A stretch of DNA of 48,701 bases from Candidatus Gastranaerophilales bacterium (lineage in GTDB: Bacteria; Cyanobacteriota; Vampirovibrionia; Gastranaerophilales; Gastranaerophilaceae): the NCBI GenBank assembly GCA_944325665.1, contig CALVAY010000013.1:1-48701 (forward strand). The letters are read 5' to 3'. Position 1 is the first letter of the stretch, and every line of letters begins with the position of its first letter. Of this stretch, positions 41,273 through 48,701 are shown one piece after another. The position numbers and the translations under genes were made by a program. The notes under the pieces are model-generated. The model ran no database searches, had not been told where the DNA came from, and worked only from the letters and a program-made list of their open reading frames with translations.

Positions 41273-42490
41273 TTAAGCAAGAGGCTTCATTGAATCTTTG
41301 TAGATTTTTTCTACTCTTTCTTTTGTAGCCTCATTTGGCGCTATTGCAAGCAATCCGTCAAGAGAAGGAGTTGTAAAAGCAAGATTTGTAAGCTTTTCAA
41401 CATCAGACATTGAATATCCCATATCCTCAAGCTTTTCTTTTACGCCAACTTCAAACAGCCATTTTTCAACAGCAACCGCAGCTTGTTTTGCCTCACTTGC
41501 TTCACCTTTAAGATTTGGCACAATGGGTTCCAAAATATCGGCTAATGTTGCTGCTTTATCAGGGTAAATTGTTTCAATTACCGACGGTAAAAGAATTGCA
41601 AGCCCTAAACCATGGGACAAATCGTGTTTTACAGCACTTAGAGGATGCTCAAGCGCGTGAGTGTAGTGTAAAAGTCCGTTATCAAAGCATATCCCGCCCA
41701 ATAAAGCTGCATACATCAAGAAATATCTTGCTTCAAGATCATCAGGATTTTTAGAAGCAAGAGGAAGATATTTTGCCACAAGTCTGATTGTTTCTTTTGC
41801 AAGTGAAATTGAATATGGCGAAGCAACTTTACTTGTTGCAGCCTCAACAACGTGGTTTATAGCATCAATTGAAGTGTAAAGAGTTTGTCTTGGGCTTAGT
41901 TTAGTACAAACTTTAGGGTCATCAATTGAATATGTAGGATAAATACAATCGTATGCAATCGCAGGTTTAAAGTCTTTTTTAACAACGGTTGCAACGGCAA
42001 AACGGTTTGCTTCACTGCCTGTACCGTGTGTCAAGTTAACTGCAATGATAGGAGCAGCGCTTGTCGGAGCAAATTTATACTCATATAATTCATCTGCTGT
42101 TTTATCCTGATATTTTTCATCCATCAAAATTGCAACACTTTTACCTGTGTCAATCGGAGAACCGCCACCAATTGCGATAACTGCTTTTGCACCAAAATCA
42201 AGTGCTATTTTTTTAGCCTCGTCAATACCGTCTGTTGTGGGGTTTGGAGTAACTTTATCATAATTTACATAACCTATTGAATTATCTTTCAATGCTTTTT
42301 CAATTACATCCCAAGCGCCTGTTGCCTTGTAAGCGTTTTTACCTGAGATTACAATAACTTTATCCACACCTTTTGTTTTAAGGTCGGACAAAATGTCGTT
42401 AATTTTATTTATTGCGCCAACCCCAAAAAATACTTTTGTACGTGAGATAATCTCTTTAACTTCCGAAATATTGATATCCTTTTCCCACAT
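41273..42490 (-). CDS. Iron-containing alcohol dehydrogenase
   Basis: 405 residues. NAD-linked group III dehydrogenase of the Fe-ADH family, reducing aldehydes to alcohols in fermentation. Family marks: IAIGGGSPIDTGKSVA (about 107-122, nucleotide loop GGGSxxD), NLTHGTGSEANRFAV (about 152-167), and metal ligands in SIDAINHVVEAATS, LHYTHALEHPLSAVKHDLSHG (about 262-285). The Asp and three His ligands are all present. AAGGAG lies before the ATG. Single-gene unit ended by the terminator at 41236-41268. Exact substrate not determinable. Confidence 0.93.
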   Translation of the reverse strand: MWEKDINISEVKEIISRTKVFFGVGAINKINDILSDLKTKGVDKVIVISGKNAYKATGAWDVIEKALKDNSIGYVNYDKVTPNPTTDGIDEAKKIALDFGAKAVIAIGGGSPIDTGKSVAILMDEKYQDKTADELYEYKFAPTSAAPIIAVNLTHGTGSEANRFAVATVVKKDFKPAIAYDCIYPTYSIDDPKVCTKLSPRQTLYTSIDAINHVVEAATSKVASPYSISLAKETIRLVAKYLPLASKNPDDLEARYFLMYAALLGGICFDNGLLHYTHALEHPLSAVKHDLSHGLGLAILLPSVIETIYPDKAATLADILEPIVPNLKGEASEAKQAAVAVEKWLFEVGVKEKLEDMGYSMSDVEKLTNLAFTTPSLDGLLAIAPNEATKERVEKIYKDSMKPLA

Positions 42491-42631
42491 AAAAAACTCC
42501 TTTCTTTAAAACATAAGATTAGTATAGCATTTTTTTGAAGTTATGTAACAAAAATTTTAATTTTATGTGTCCCGCTAGCGAAAAAAAAGTTTTACAAGCA
42601 TAATATTAACAATAGTTTTTGGGAAGTAAAA

Positions 42632-45298
42632 ATGAGAATAACGAGCATTAACAAGTATTCGCACAAAGCGTTTTTAGGCAGCAAAAAAGACAAGGCTGAC
42701 TCCGAGAAAAAATTTGACCCTTCAAGGATAAAGCTAAAAGGCATTGACCCAAGGCCGATTTATTCACCTTATGTACCAAGCAGTCTTGGCACCTTCCTTC
42801 CTCAAATAAGTCCCGAAATAATTGCGGCCAACAGAAAAATGCAAGCGTTAACAAATGACCCCATTCTAAGAAACAGAATGAAAATAGACAGGCAAAGAGA
42901 AGCAAGAAAAAACGACCCGTTCATTAAAAAAGTTGCACAACTCAAAAGAAACCCCGCTCGTGCTTTAGATATGGAAAAAATCCAATCAATAATTCTTCCC
43001 CCGATGCAAATGTCGAAATTGCGCTCTTTTGAAGATTCGGATAAAAAATTTATCTTGGATAAATACCAAAAAGAAGCAGTAGATGCATTTATTTCAGGCA
43101 AAAATACGGTTGTAACCGCACCGACAGGAACAGGTAAAACACTAATTGCCGAATACGGTATCGAAGATGCGCTTAAAAAAGGCGAAAGAATAATTTATTT
43201 ATCTCCGCTTAAGGCCCTAAGTAACGAAAAATTTGTTAAGTTTTCAGAGCTGTTTGGAAAATATGACAAAGACGGAAATTACATAAGCTCCGAAAATGTC
43301 GGTATTATAACCGGAGATGTTGCAATTAACCCTGATGCTCAACTTTTGGTTATGACAACAGAAATTTACAGAAACATGGTTAACGCAGACGACGAAGAAA
43401 CAACTGCTGAAATATTTAAGGACTTTTCAGGCGTTATATATGATGAGTTTCACTATCTTAAAGACCCTGACAGAGGAACGGTTTGGGAAGAATCCGTTAT
43501 GCAAACTCCAAAGCATATGCGCCAGATGATGTTATCTGCAACCGCATCAAATGCAAAAGATATTGCAAGCTGGCTTAGACTTGTAAGCCCCAATAACCAA
43601 ACTCACCTTGTTGATGTCCCTGAAAACGAAAGATACGTGCCGCTTAAAGAGTACGCTTTCGGGTTTGATTCTAAATACGGATATACAATTAAACCTCTAT
43701 ACAAAAGAAAAATCGATTTAGAATATTTAAAAACCTTAAATACAGATAGGGCCATTGAAACAATAGAAGAATTAGAAGCCTTATTTGACGGCAAAGACTT
43801 TTCAGAAGTCTTAGAACCTTTTGCCGATGAAAACGGAATAATCGATGCCGATGAATTTAGCGAAATGCTTATTTCTCAAAAAGGTGTGAAAAAAGAAAAA
43901 GCTCAGCAAATAGCCTATGTTCTTTCTAATCCGAATAAAGCTCAAAGGACAGATATAAAATTAAACTTCGCACCGAAAAATCCGCCTTTAGTTCATTTGG
44001 TCAAGGTTTTACACGATAAAGACAAAACTCCTGCGCTATTTTTTATCTTCTCAAAGAAAAAATGTAAAAAAGAGCTGGATGAAGTTTCGCAAAAACTCGG
44101 CACTCTTTTAACACCTGAGGAATCAAAACGTGTATTAGATATAATTAACGATGCAAGAGAAAAAGACATCTACCTTGGAGATGATTTTGAAGAAGAATAC
44201 ATGCCAAAACTTTTAATGGGATACGCTGTTCACCATGCCGGAATGCTGCCCGCGTATAAAAGTTTGGTTGAAAAAATGTCCAGAGAAGGTTTAATCAAAG
44301 CTTGCTTTGCAACAGAAACACTTTTAGCCGGTATTAATATGCCTTTTAGGACAACTGTTTTCTCGTCGTTAGAAAAATTTGACGGAAGAAAAATGATTGA
44401 AATTCCGCCCACAACCTACAAACAAGGTGCAGGAAGAGCAGGCAGAAGAGGTATTGACGACCTTGGAAATGTTATCATTTGTCCTACATCAGACCGCGAA
44501 TTAAAAACATTCAGGACGATAATGGAGTCAACAGATACAAAAATCGACAGCGCGTTTAATTTATCCTATGCAACATTAATTCAGACAAGCGCTCTTGAAG
44601 ACCTCGACAGCTTCCTTGAAAACAGTTTCTACACATATCAATCAGGCTCAACTCAAAAAATTAAAAAAGAAGCCAGAAGAAAACTAAATTACCTAAAAGA
44701 CAAAGACTATTTGTACTGGGAAGACGGCAAATTCCACAGAACAAGAAAAGGTGATATGGCAAAAGATGTTTACGGAATAAACCAAGTTTTATTCTGCGAA
44801 CTGCTGGATGACCCAAAATACTATCAAGACCTTACACCGCAAGAACTTGCAGCGTTAATGGTAATGTTTGCCGATGTTAAAGATGATAAACCAAGAAGTA
44901 CATTTGAAGACGATATGGCAGATGTAGCTCAAAAGCTAAGTCCGGCAATAGATTTAGCAAAACAAATTTCTAAAGAACAGGCTGAGAAAAAAATCAATGA
45001 AGAAATTAAAATGAGCACAAATCTTACAGGTGCAATTTTAAAATTTGCAGACACCGAGCAAGATGACAAAGAACAGTGTCTAAACACTTGGAATGAAATA
45101 TTTGCCGAATTAAAAAGTAAATATATCATAATGCATGAGGGCGACTTACTAAGAGTATTTAACAGCGCAATAGACCTATTAAGAACGGTAACCGAAGTAA
45201 GTGATGATCCGATACTTGTACAAAAAGCTTCACTTGCAATAGATTACCTCAAAAAACCGCCTGTAACAGACATTTTAAAATACGAATTGGATATTTAA
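42632..45298 (+). CDS. Ski2-like DExH RNA helicase with F-x-G leader
   Basis: 888 residues. Leader MRITSINKYSHKAFLGSKKD has the Phe-x-Gly pattern at about 15-17, then an extra N-terminal region to about 140. Helicase motifs: Walker A TVVTAPTGTGKTLIAEYG (about 162-178), YLSPLKALSNEK, motif II VIYDEFHYL (about 268-276), motif III LSATASN (about 300), and motif VI QGAGRAGRRGID (about 598-609), the Ski2/Mtr4 order. The DEFH box and long C-terminal region agree with the Ski2-like enzymes of cyanobacteria and plastids. It probably unwinds structured RNA for decay; the sequence does not show partners. Followed by a strong terminator. Confidence 0.92.
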   Translation: MRITSINKYSHKAFLGSKKDKADSEKKFDPSRIKLKGIDPRPIYSPYVPSSLGTFLPQISPEIIAANRKMQALTNDPILRNRMKIDRQREARKNDPFIKKVAQLKRNPARALDMEKIQSIILPPMQMSKLRSFEDSDKKFILDKYQKEAVDAFISGKNTVVTAPTGTGKTLIAEYGIEDALKKGERIIYLSPLKALSNEKFVKFSELFGKYDKDGNYISSENVGIITGDVAINPDAQLLVMTTEIYRNMVNADDEETTAEIFKDFSGVIYDEFHYLKDPDRGTVWEESVMQTPKHMRQMMLSATASNAKDIASWLRLVSPNNQTHLVDVPENERYVPLKEYAFGFDSKYGYTIKPLYKRKIDLEYLKTLNTDRAIETIEELEALFDGKDFSEVLEPFADENGIIDADEFSEMLISQKGVKKEKAQQIAYVLSNPNKAQRTDIKLNFAPKNPPLVHLVKVLHDKDKTPALFFIFSKKKCKKELDEVSQKLGTLLTPEESKRVLDIINDAREKDIYLGDDFEEEYMPKLLMGYAVHHAGMLPAYKSLVEKMSREGLIKACFATETLLAGINMPFRTTVFSSLEKFDGRKMIEIPPTTYKQGAGRAGRRGIDDLGNVIICPTSDRELKTFRTIMESTDTKIDSAFNLSYATLIQTSALEDLDSFLENSFYTYQSGSTQKIKKEARRKLNYLKDKDYLYWEDGKFHRTRKGDMAKDVYGINQVLFCELLDDPKYYQDLTPQELAALMVMFADVKDDKPRSTFEDDMADVAQKLSPAIDLAKQISKEQAEKKINEEIKMSTNLTGAILKFADTEQDDKEQCLNTWNEIFAELKSKYIIMHEGDLLRVFNSAIDLLRTVTEVSDDPILVQKASLAIDYLKKPPVTDILKYELDI

Positions 45299-45326
45299 AA
45301 AAAGCCCCTTTAAAAGGGGCTTTTAA
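45298..45326. terminator. Bidirectional terminator between helicase and ferritin
   Basis: AAAAGCCCCTT (45300-45310) / AAGGGGCTTTT (45314-45324), three-base loop, A and T runs on the two sides. Confidence 0.9.
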
Positions 45327-45331
45327 ATTTA

Positions 45332-45841
45332 TTAACCGATAACGGGGGCAACAAACGTTCTTGTTGCAAGTTCTCTATCTAAAAGCAAAAGCGCTCTGGG
45401 GTCGTTTTGTGCAAGTCTTAAGTTGCCTAAAACATTTGCCACATTTGCTTCTTCTTCAACTTGTTCTTTAATGTACCAATCAAGCAAAGACATTGCGGCT
45501 CTATCGCGAACTTCTTCAGCAATAAAAGCCAAATCGTTAATTAAAGAAGTAACATATTCCTCATGCTCTAAAACTTTTTCAAAAACTTCAAGAGCCGAAT
45601 TGTATGTGCCTTCAGGTTTATCAATCGCCATTAACTCAACGCTTCCGCCACGTTCAAATACATAGTTATACATACCCATAGCGTGAGAAAGCTCTTCTTG
45701 CACCTGAACTGCCATCCAATTTGCAAAACCGTCTAAGTTTACTTCTTTAAAATAATTTTGCATAGATAAGTACAAATAAGCACTGTACAATTCTTTATTT
45801 ATTTGCACGCAAAAAGCTTTTTGCAATTTTTCATTCATCAT
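45332..45841 (-). CDS. Ferritin
   Basis: 169 residues. Four-helix iron store of the bacterial non-haem FtnA type. Ferroxidase residues appear in NKELYSAYLYLSMQNYF (Glu near 18), VQVQEELSHAMGMYNYVFER (Glu-Glu and His near 50-54), FIAEEVRDRAAMSLLDWYIKEQ (Glu near 108) and VEEEANV. No methionine haem-binding pattern of bacterioferritin. GGAG precedes the first of two adjacent ATG codons; either could be used. Confidence 0.95.
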   Translation of the reverse strand: MMNEKLQKAFCVQINKELYSAYLYLSMQNYFKEVNLDGFANWMAVQVQEELSHAMGMYNYVFERGGSVELMAIDKPEGTYNSALEVFEKVLEHEEYVTSLINDLAFIAEEVRDRAAMSLLDWYIKEQVEEEANVANVLGNLRLAQNDPRALLLLDRELATRTFVAPVIG

Positions 45842-45891
45842 ATACTGCTCCTTTTTACATTTAACGAGTATATTCTAACATAAATGAGAAA

Positions 45892-46950
45892 TTATAAAAT
45901 AAACTTGTTGACTATAAAGCCGAAACCGACAAGCCATACAAACATAATAAACGCAAGTAAGAGCGGCTTAATTCCAAGGTTTTTGATTTTTTCAAAGTTT
46001 GTTTCAATACCAAGCGCAAACATCGCCAATGTAAGCAAAAATACGTCAAACTCTACAATCCCTGATACAACTGTTTTCGGGATAATATTAAGAGAATTTA
46101 TACCGCACATAACAACAAAGAATATTGCAAAATAAGGAATTTGCACCTTTGACATTTTCTGATTTGATTTTTTTGCAAGATACATACTAAGCAAAAATAA
46201 ATAAGGTACAAGCATCATAACACGGGTTAATTTAACAATTACCGCAGTGTCCATAGCCTCGGGATTAACTGCCGCGCCTGCCGCAACAACTTGCGCTACC
46301 TCATGCACGGTTGAACCGATATAAATACCAAAAGCGTTAGGGTCTAAAAGCCCGATTTGATAAATTAAAGGGTATAAAAACATTGAGGCGGTACCAAAAA
46401 GCACAACCGTTGCAACCGCAAGAGAAACCTTGTGCGATTTTGCCTTTAAAACGCTGTCCGTACCTAAAACCGCAGCTGCACCGCAGACAGATGAGCCGAT
46501 TGCAGTTAGCATGCAAAGGTCTTTATCAAGTTTAAAAACTCTTGTTCCAAAGTAATAACCTAACAGGTAGGTAGTTGTAAGCATAATAACATCTGCCACA
46601 AAACCGCCCATACCGACGTTAAAAATTTGAGCAAAGGTTATTCTAAAGCCGTATAAAACAATGGCAAATCTTAAAACTTTTTTAGATGAAAAAGTAATGC
46701 CTTCCCTAAAATCTTCAGGAATAAAGCGATTTAAAGTGTTGCCCAAAATCATACCTATAACTATCGCGATAGTTAAAGAATTTAAGTTAAACTTTGTACA
46801 AAATCCCAATTTTGAAAGCATTAGGGCGCCTATGGCAAATATTGCACAAAAAACAATACCCTTTATTGGAGAGGGTTTTTTGCTGTGCGAAAATTCTGGT
46901 AAATTTTCGCTTAAATTAATTTGTTGTTTTTCTTCGACTAATGTTGGCAT
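45892..46950 (-). CDS. YeiH/UPF0324-family membrane transporter (putative sulfate exporter)
   Basis: 352 residues with about ten membrane helices. Family features: LTIAIVIGMILGNTLNRFIP, KKVLRFAIVLYGFRITFAQI, LTAIGSSVCGAAAVLGTDSVLKAK (about 150-173) and IGSTVHEVAQVVAAG (about 226-240). Members have been linked to sulfite/sulfate export, mostly by gene context; transport is not shown for this one. The start has no ribosome site; GATAAT with a preceding TGT lies eight bases upstream on the minus strand, so a leaderless or near-leaderless message is likely. Divergent from the uracil-DNA glycosylase gene. Confidence 0.88.
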   Translation of the reverse strand: MPTLVEEKQQINLSENLPEFSHSKKPSPIKGIVFCAIFAIGALMLSKLGFCTKFNLNSLTIAIVIGMILGNTLNRFIPEDFREGITFSSKKVLRFAIVLYGFRITFAQIFNVGMGGFVADVIMLTTTYLLGYYFGTRVFKLDKDLCMLTAIGSSVCGAAAVLGTDSVLKAKSHKVSLAVATVVLFGTASMFLYPLIYQIGLLDPNAFGIYIGSTVHEVAQVVAAGAAVNPEAMDTAVIVKLTRVMMLVPYLFLLSMYLAKKSNQKMSKVQIPYFAIFFVVMCGINSLNIIPKTVVSGIVEFDVFLLTLAMFALGIETNFEKIKNLGIKPLLLAFIMFVWLVGFGFIVNKFIL

Positions 46951-46991
46951 AGAGAAATATTATCACAAACATATTTTTAACAAATAAGTTG

Positions 46992-46997
46992 TATAAT
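46992..46997 (+). promoter_or_regulatory. -10 box placed for a leaderless mRNA
   Basis: TATAAT, six bases, ATG at 47004. An in-frame TTG at 46989 overlaps this box and so cannot be part of the message. Confidence 0.65.
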
Positions 46998-47003
46998 AAA
47001 GCT

Positions 47004-47579
47004 ATGTTTGAAACACTAAAAGAAGCTCAAGAAGCTTGTAAAAACTGCACAAAATGCAAACTAAGCAAAACAAGGACAAATACTGTTTTTGGCGAAGGTG
47101 TTGTGAATAATAAAATAATCCTAATCGGCGAAGCTCCGGGGTTTTATGAAGATAAGATGGGCAGACCCTTTGTAGGCAAAGCAGGTATGCTTTTAGATAA
47201 AATCCTTGCAAGCGTGGGCCTATCAAGAGATAAAAATATTTATATTTGCAATACCATAAAGTGCAGACCACCTGAAAACCGAGACCCCGAGCCTGATGAG
47301 AAGGAAGCATGCCGAGAATTTTTGGATACCCAGATAAATATTATGAAGCCGAAAATAATTTTAATCTGCGGCAGAGTAGCTCTTGAGAGTATGTTTAACA
47401 AAAAGATGAGCATAACAAAAGTAAGGGGGCAGTGGTTTAAAGGCCCACACGGGGCAAAAATGATGCCAATTTTTCACCCTTCTTATCTTTTAAGAAATGA
47501 TTCAAGGGAAAAGGGAAGCCCAAAATGGCTTATGTGGCAGGATATTCAAGAAGTTAAAAGGGTTTATGACAGCTTATAG
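47004..47579 (+). CDS. Family 4 uracil-DNA glycosylase (iron-sulfur type)
   Basis: About 191 residues from the ATG at 47004. Removes uracil from DNA in base-excision repair. Cluster cysteines in CKNCTKCKLSK (about 11-17), YICNTIKCRPPENRDPEPDE (about 84-91) and CREFL. Active-site segment LIGEAPGFYEDKMGRPFVGKAG (Glu near 45) and the late MPIFHPSYLLRN motif with the catalytic-pocket His. Length fits the family. Predicted leaderless; transcription starts at the ATG. Last ordinary gene before the repeat region. Confidence 0.93.
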   Translation: MFETLKEAQEACKNCTKCKLSKTRTNTVFGEGVVNNKIILIGEAPGFYEDKMGRPFVGKAGMLLDKILASVGLSRDKNIYICNTIKCRPPENRDPEPDEKEACREFLDTQINIMKPKIILICGRVALESMFNKKMSITKVRGQWFKGPHGAKMMPIFHPSYLLRNDSREKGSPKWLMWQDIQEVKRVYDSL

Positions 47580-48084
47580 GATTAATGCCACACTCTAAAT
47601 GACCACTTGTAACCCTCGACCACCTGTCACCCTCAACCACCCGTCACCCTGAACGAGTACCCGTCACCCTGAACTCGTTTCAGGGTCTTAGCAAGCCATA
47701 TTTCTCGCGTTTTTAATAGACGTTACCAAGATGCTGAAACAAGTTCAGCATGACGTTTATTTTGTATCCCCAAACTCGTTTCAGGGTCTTAGAATTCCAT
47801 ATTTCCCATGTTTTTAATTACCTATTGCTTAGATGCTGAAACAAGTTCAGCATGACGCTTGTTTTGTGGCCCTGAACAAACACCTGACGCACTGAACGAT
47901 TAGTTGTCACCCTGAACTCGTTTCAGGGTCTTAGCAAGCCATATTTCTTGTGTTTTTGATTACACATTACCAAGATGCTGAAACAAGTTCAGCATGACGT
48001 TTATTTTGTCGCCCTGAACGAGTACCTGCCTCTCTCGACCACCTGTCACCCTGAACTTGTTTCAGGGTCTTATAAATCCGCACT
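47580..48084. repeat. Array of alternating hairpin repeats A and B, left part
   Basis: Two 21-base imperfect palindromes alternate. Repeat A has arms ACCCTGAA / TTCAGGGT around a 5-base loop (47666-47686, 47909-47929, 48048-48068; a worn copy at 47768-47788 with the left arm CCCCAAA). Repeat B has arms ATGCTGAA / TTCAGCAT (47731-47751, 47833-47853, 47975-47995). A-to-B start spacing is 65-66 bases and B-to-A 37 bases in complete units. A 19-base direct repeat beginning CTCGACCACCTG occurs at 47615 and 48034. This sequence type is common in bacterial intergenic DNA. No gene is supported here. Confidence 0.85.
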
Positions 48085-48375
48085 CTACTCAAAATCTAAT
48101 GATAAATCCCTAAAATCAGGATTCATTTCTTTAATCAAGTTAATTTTCCATTCCCTATGCCAGCGTTTTAGCTGCTTTTCTCTATTAATAGCCGTTTCTA
48201 TGGAATCCGTTAATTCATAATATACTAATCTGTTAATATTGTATTTTTTTGTAAAACCTGCGACAACTTTATTTTTGTGCTCCCAAACCCTTTTTTGCAA
48301 ATTACTGGTAACGCCAATATATAAGGAGCTTTGGGAATAATTAGTCATTATATAAACTGCACAGGTTTTTTTCAT
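48085..48375 (-). CDS. GIY-YIG nuclease-family protein inside the repeat array
   Basis: 96 residues. The catalytic GIY-YIG parts are present: VYIMTNYSQSSLYIGVTSNL (about 7-26), Arg and His in KRVWEHKNK (about 28-36), and the metal-binding Glu in INREKQLKRWHREWK (about 65-80). This is the small single-domain type related to YhbQ/UvrC-N, not full UvrC. It begins after repeat A copy 48048-48068 and its start is 67 bases from repeat B at 48442, so it occupies the place of the normal 44-base A-to-B spacer. No ribosome site is clear. A role in moving or trimming the repeats is plausible but unproven. Confidence 0.85.
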   Translation of the reverse strand: MKKTCAVYIMTNYSQSSLYIGVTSNLQKRVWEHKNKVVAGFTKKYNINRLVYYELTDSIETAINREKQLKRWHREWKINLIKEMNPDFRDLSLDFE

Positions 48376-48701
48376 TGGCTCATTATAACATGTTTTTAAG
48401 ATGCTACCTAAGTAAGAATATTGTTGTTACATATTTTTTAGATGCTGAAACAAGTTCAGCATGACGTTTATTTTGTATCCCCAAACTCGTTTCAGGGTCA
48501 TATAAACCAATATTTCTTGTGTTTTTATTGCATGTTACCAAGACGCTGAAACAAGTTCAGCATGACGTTTATTTTGTATCCCCAAACTCGTTTCAGGGTC
48601 ATATAAACCAATATTTCTTGTGTTTTTATTGCATGTTACCAAGACGCTGAAACAAGTTCAGCATGACGTTTATTTTGTATCCCCAAACTCGTTTCAGGGT
48701 C
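48376..48701. repeat. 101-base tandem repeat, right part of the array
   Basis: Three near-identical units start at B copies 48442, 48543 and 48644, each exactly 101 bases apart, with A copies at 48479, 48580 and 48681. The last two units differ from the first mainly by ATGCTG to ACGCTG. The array continues past the window end. No gene is supported. Confidence 0.88.

Noticed and set aside
46989-47003. TTG start for the uracil-DNA glycosylase at 46989
   Set aside because: The TTG overlaps the TATAAT box, so it would lie upstream of the transcription start; the ATG at 47004 fits better.
47975-48220. 81-residue open frame containing MLKQVQHD and HPELVSGS
   Set aside because: This is the translation of the A/B hairpin repeats themselves; the same phrases appear wherever this repeat type is read as protein. 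It lies across the repeats and the antisense of the GIY-YIG gene.
47580-48701. CRISPR array
   Set aside because: The repeats are palindromes of two alternating kinds, the spacers are nearly identical in the last units, and no cas gene is present.

Overview
This is an AT-rich, densely packed bacterial chromosome segment with about 39 protein genes, no rRNA or tRNA that I can see, and no prophage or insertion sequence. The best guess for the host is a gut-type member of the cyanobacterial sister class Vampirovibrionia/Melainabacteria (Gastranaerophilales-like). The reasons are low GC, many proteins that begin with a short polar leader ending in a Phe-x-Gly motif, repeated small membrane proteins of unknown function, an rpoB that starts its own transcription unit instead of following rplL, and an LL-diaminopimelate-aminotransferase-like gene. 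This placement is inference from pattern, not a database result.

Layout. 1-1583: 5' part of rpoB (minus strand). 1801-2457: secreted SH3-like protein. 2459-11867: a minus-strand run of four genes, two related multi-spanning membrane proteins followed by two GH13 (alpha-amylase-type) proteins. 12008-14972: NTPase-TPR protein overlapping rsmG. 14962-20859: small unknown gene, sigma-70 factor, oligopeptide ABC ATPase, queE/dnaJ-like pair, and a sugar nucleotidyltransferase with a long N-terminal extension. 21000-26479: tandem thymidylate-kinase-like genes, membrane protein overlapping miaA, hpf, aminotransferase and hisH. 26471-31756: two GGDEF proteins around a glycosyltransferase and two small unknowns. 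31851-35209: methyltransferase, YlxR-type protein and a GH57 enzyme. 35305-41243: small unknown membrane proteins, rarA, a solute-binding protein. 41273-47579: Fe-alcohol dehydrogenase, Ski2-like helicase, ferritin, YeiH-type transporter, family-4 uracil-DNA glycosylase. 47580-48701: an array of two alternating hairpin repeats with a GIY-YIG nuclease gene inside it.

Themes. Alpha-glucan/sugar metabolism is over-represented (two GH13, one GH57, one ADP-glucose-pyrophosphorylase-like protein, one sugar-type binding protein). Two signals cut across gene families. (1) A shared N-terminal F-x-G leader occurs on at least five otherwise unrelated proteins, with weaker versions on three more. (2) At six genes a -10 box lies exactly six bases before the start codon with no Shine-Dalgarno sequence, which predicts leaderless mRNAs; other genes in the same window have clear AGGAGG-type sites.

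The strongest candidates for something undescribed are the membrane-protein/GH13 operon (2459-11867), the F-x-G leader, and the hairpin repeat family that appears in a long form carrying a GIY-YIG nuclease and a short form without it.
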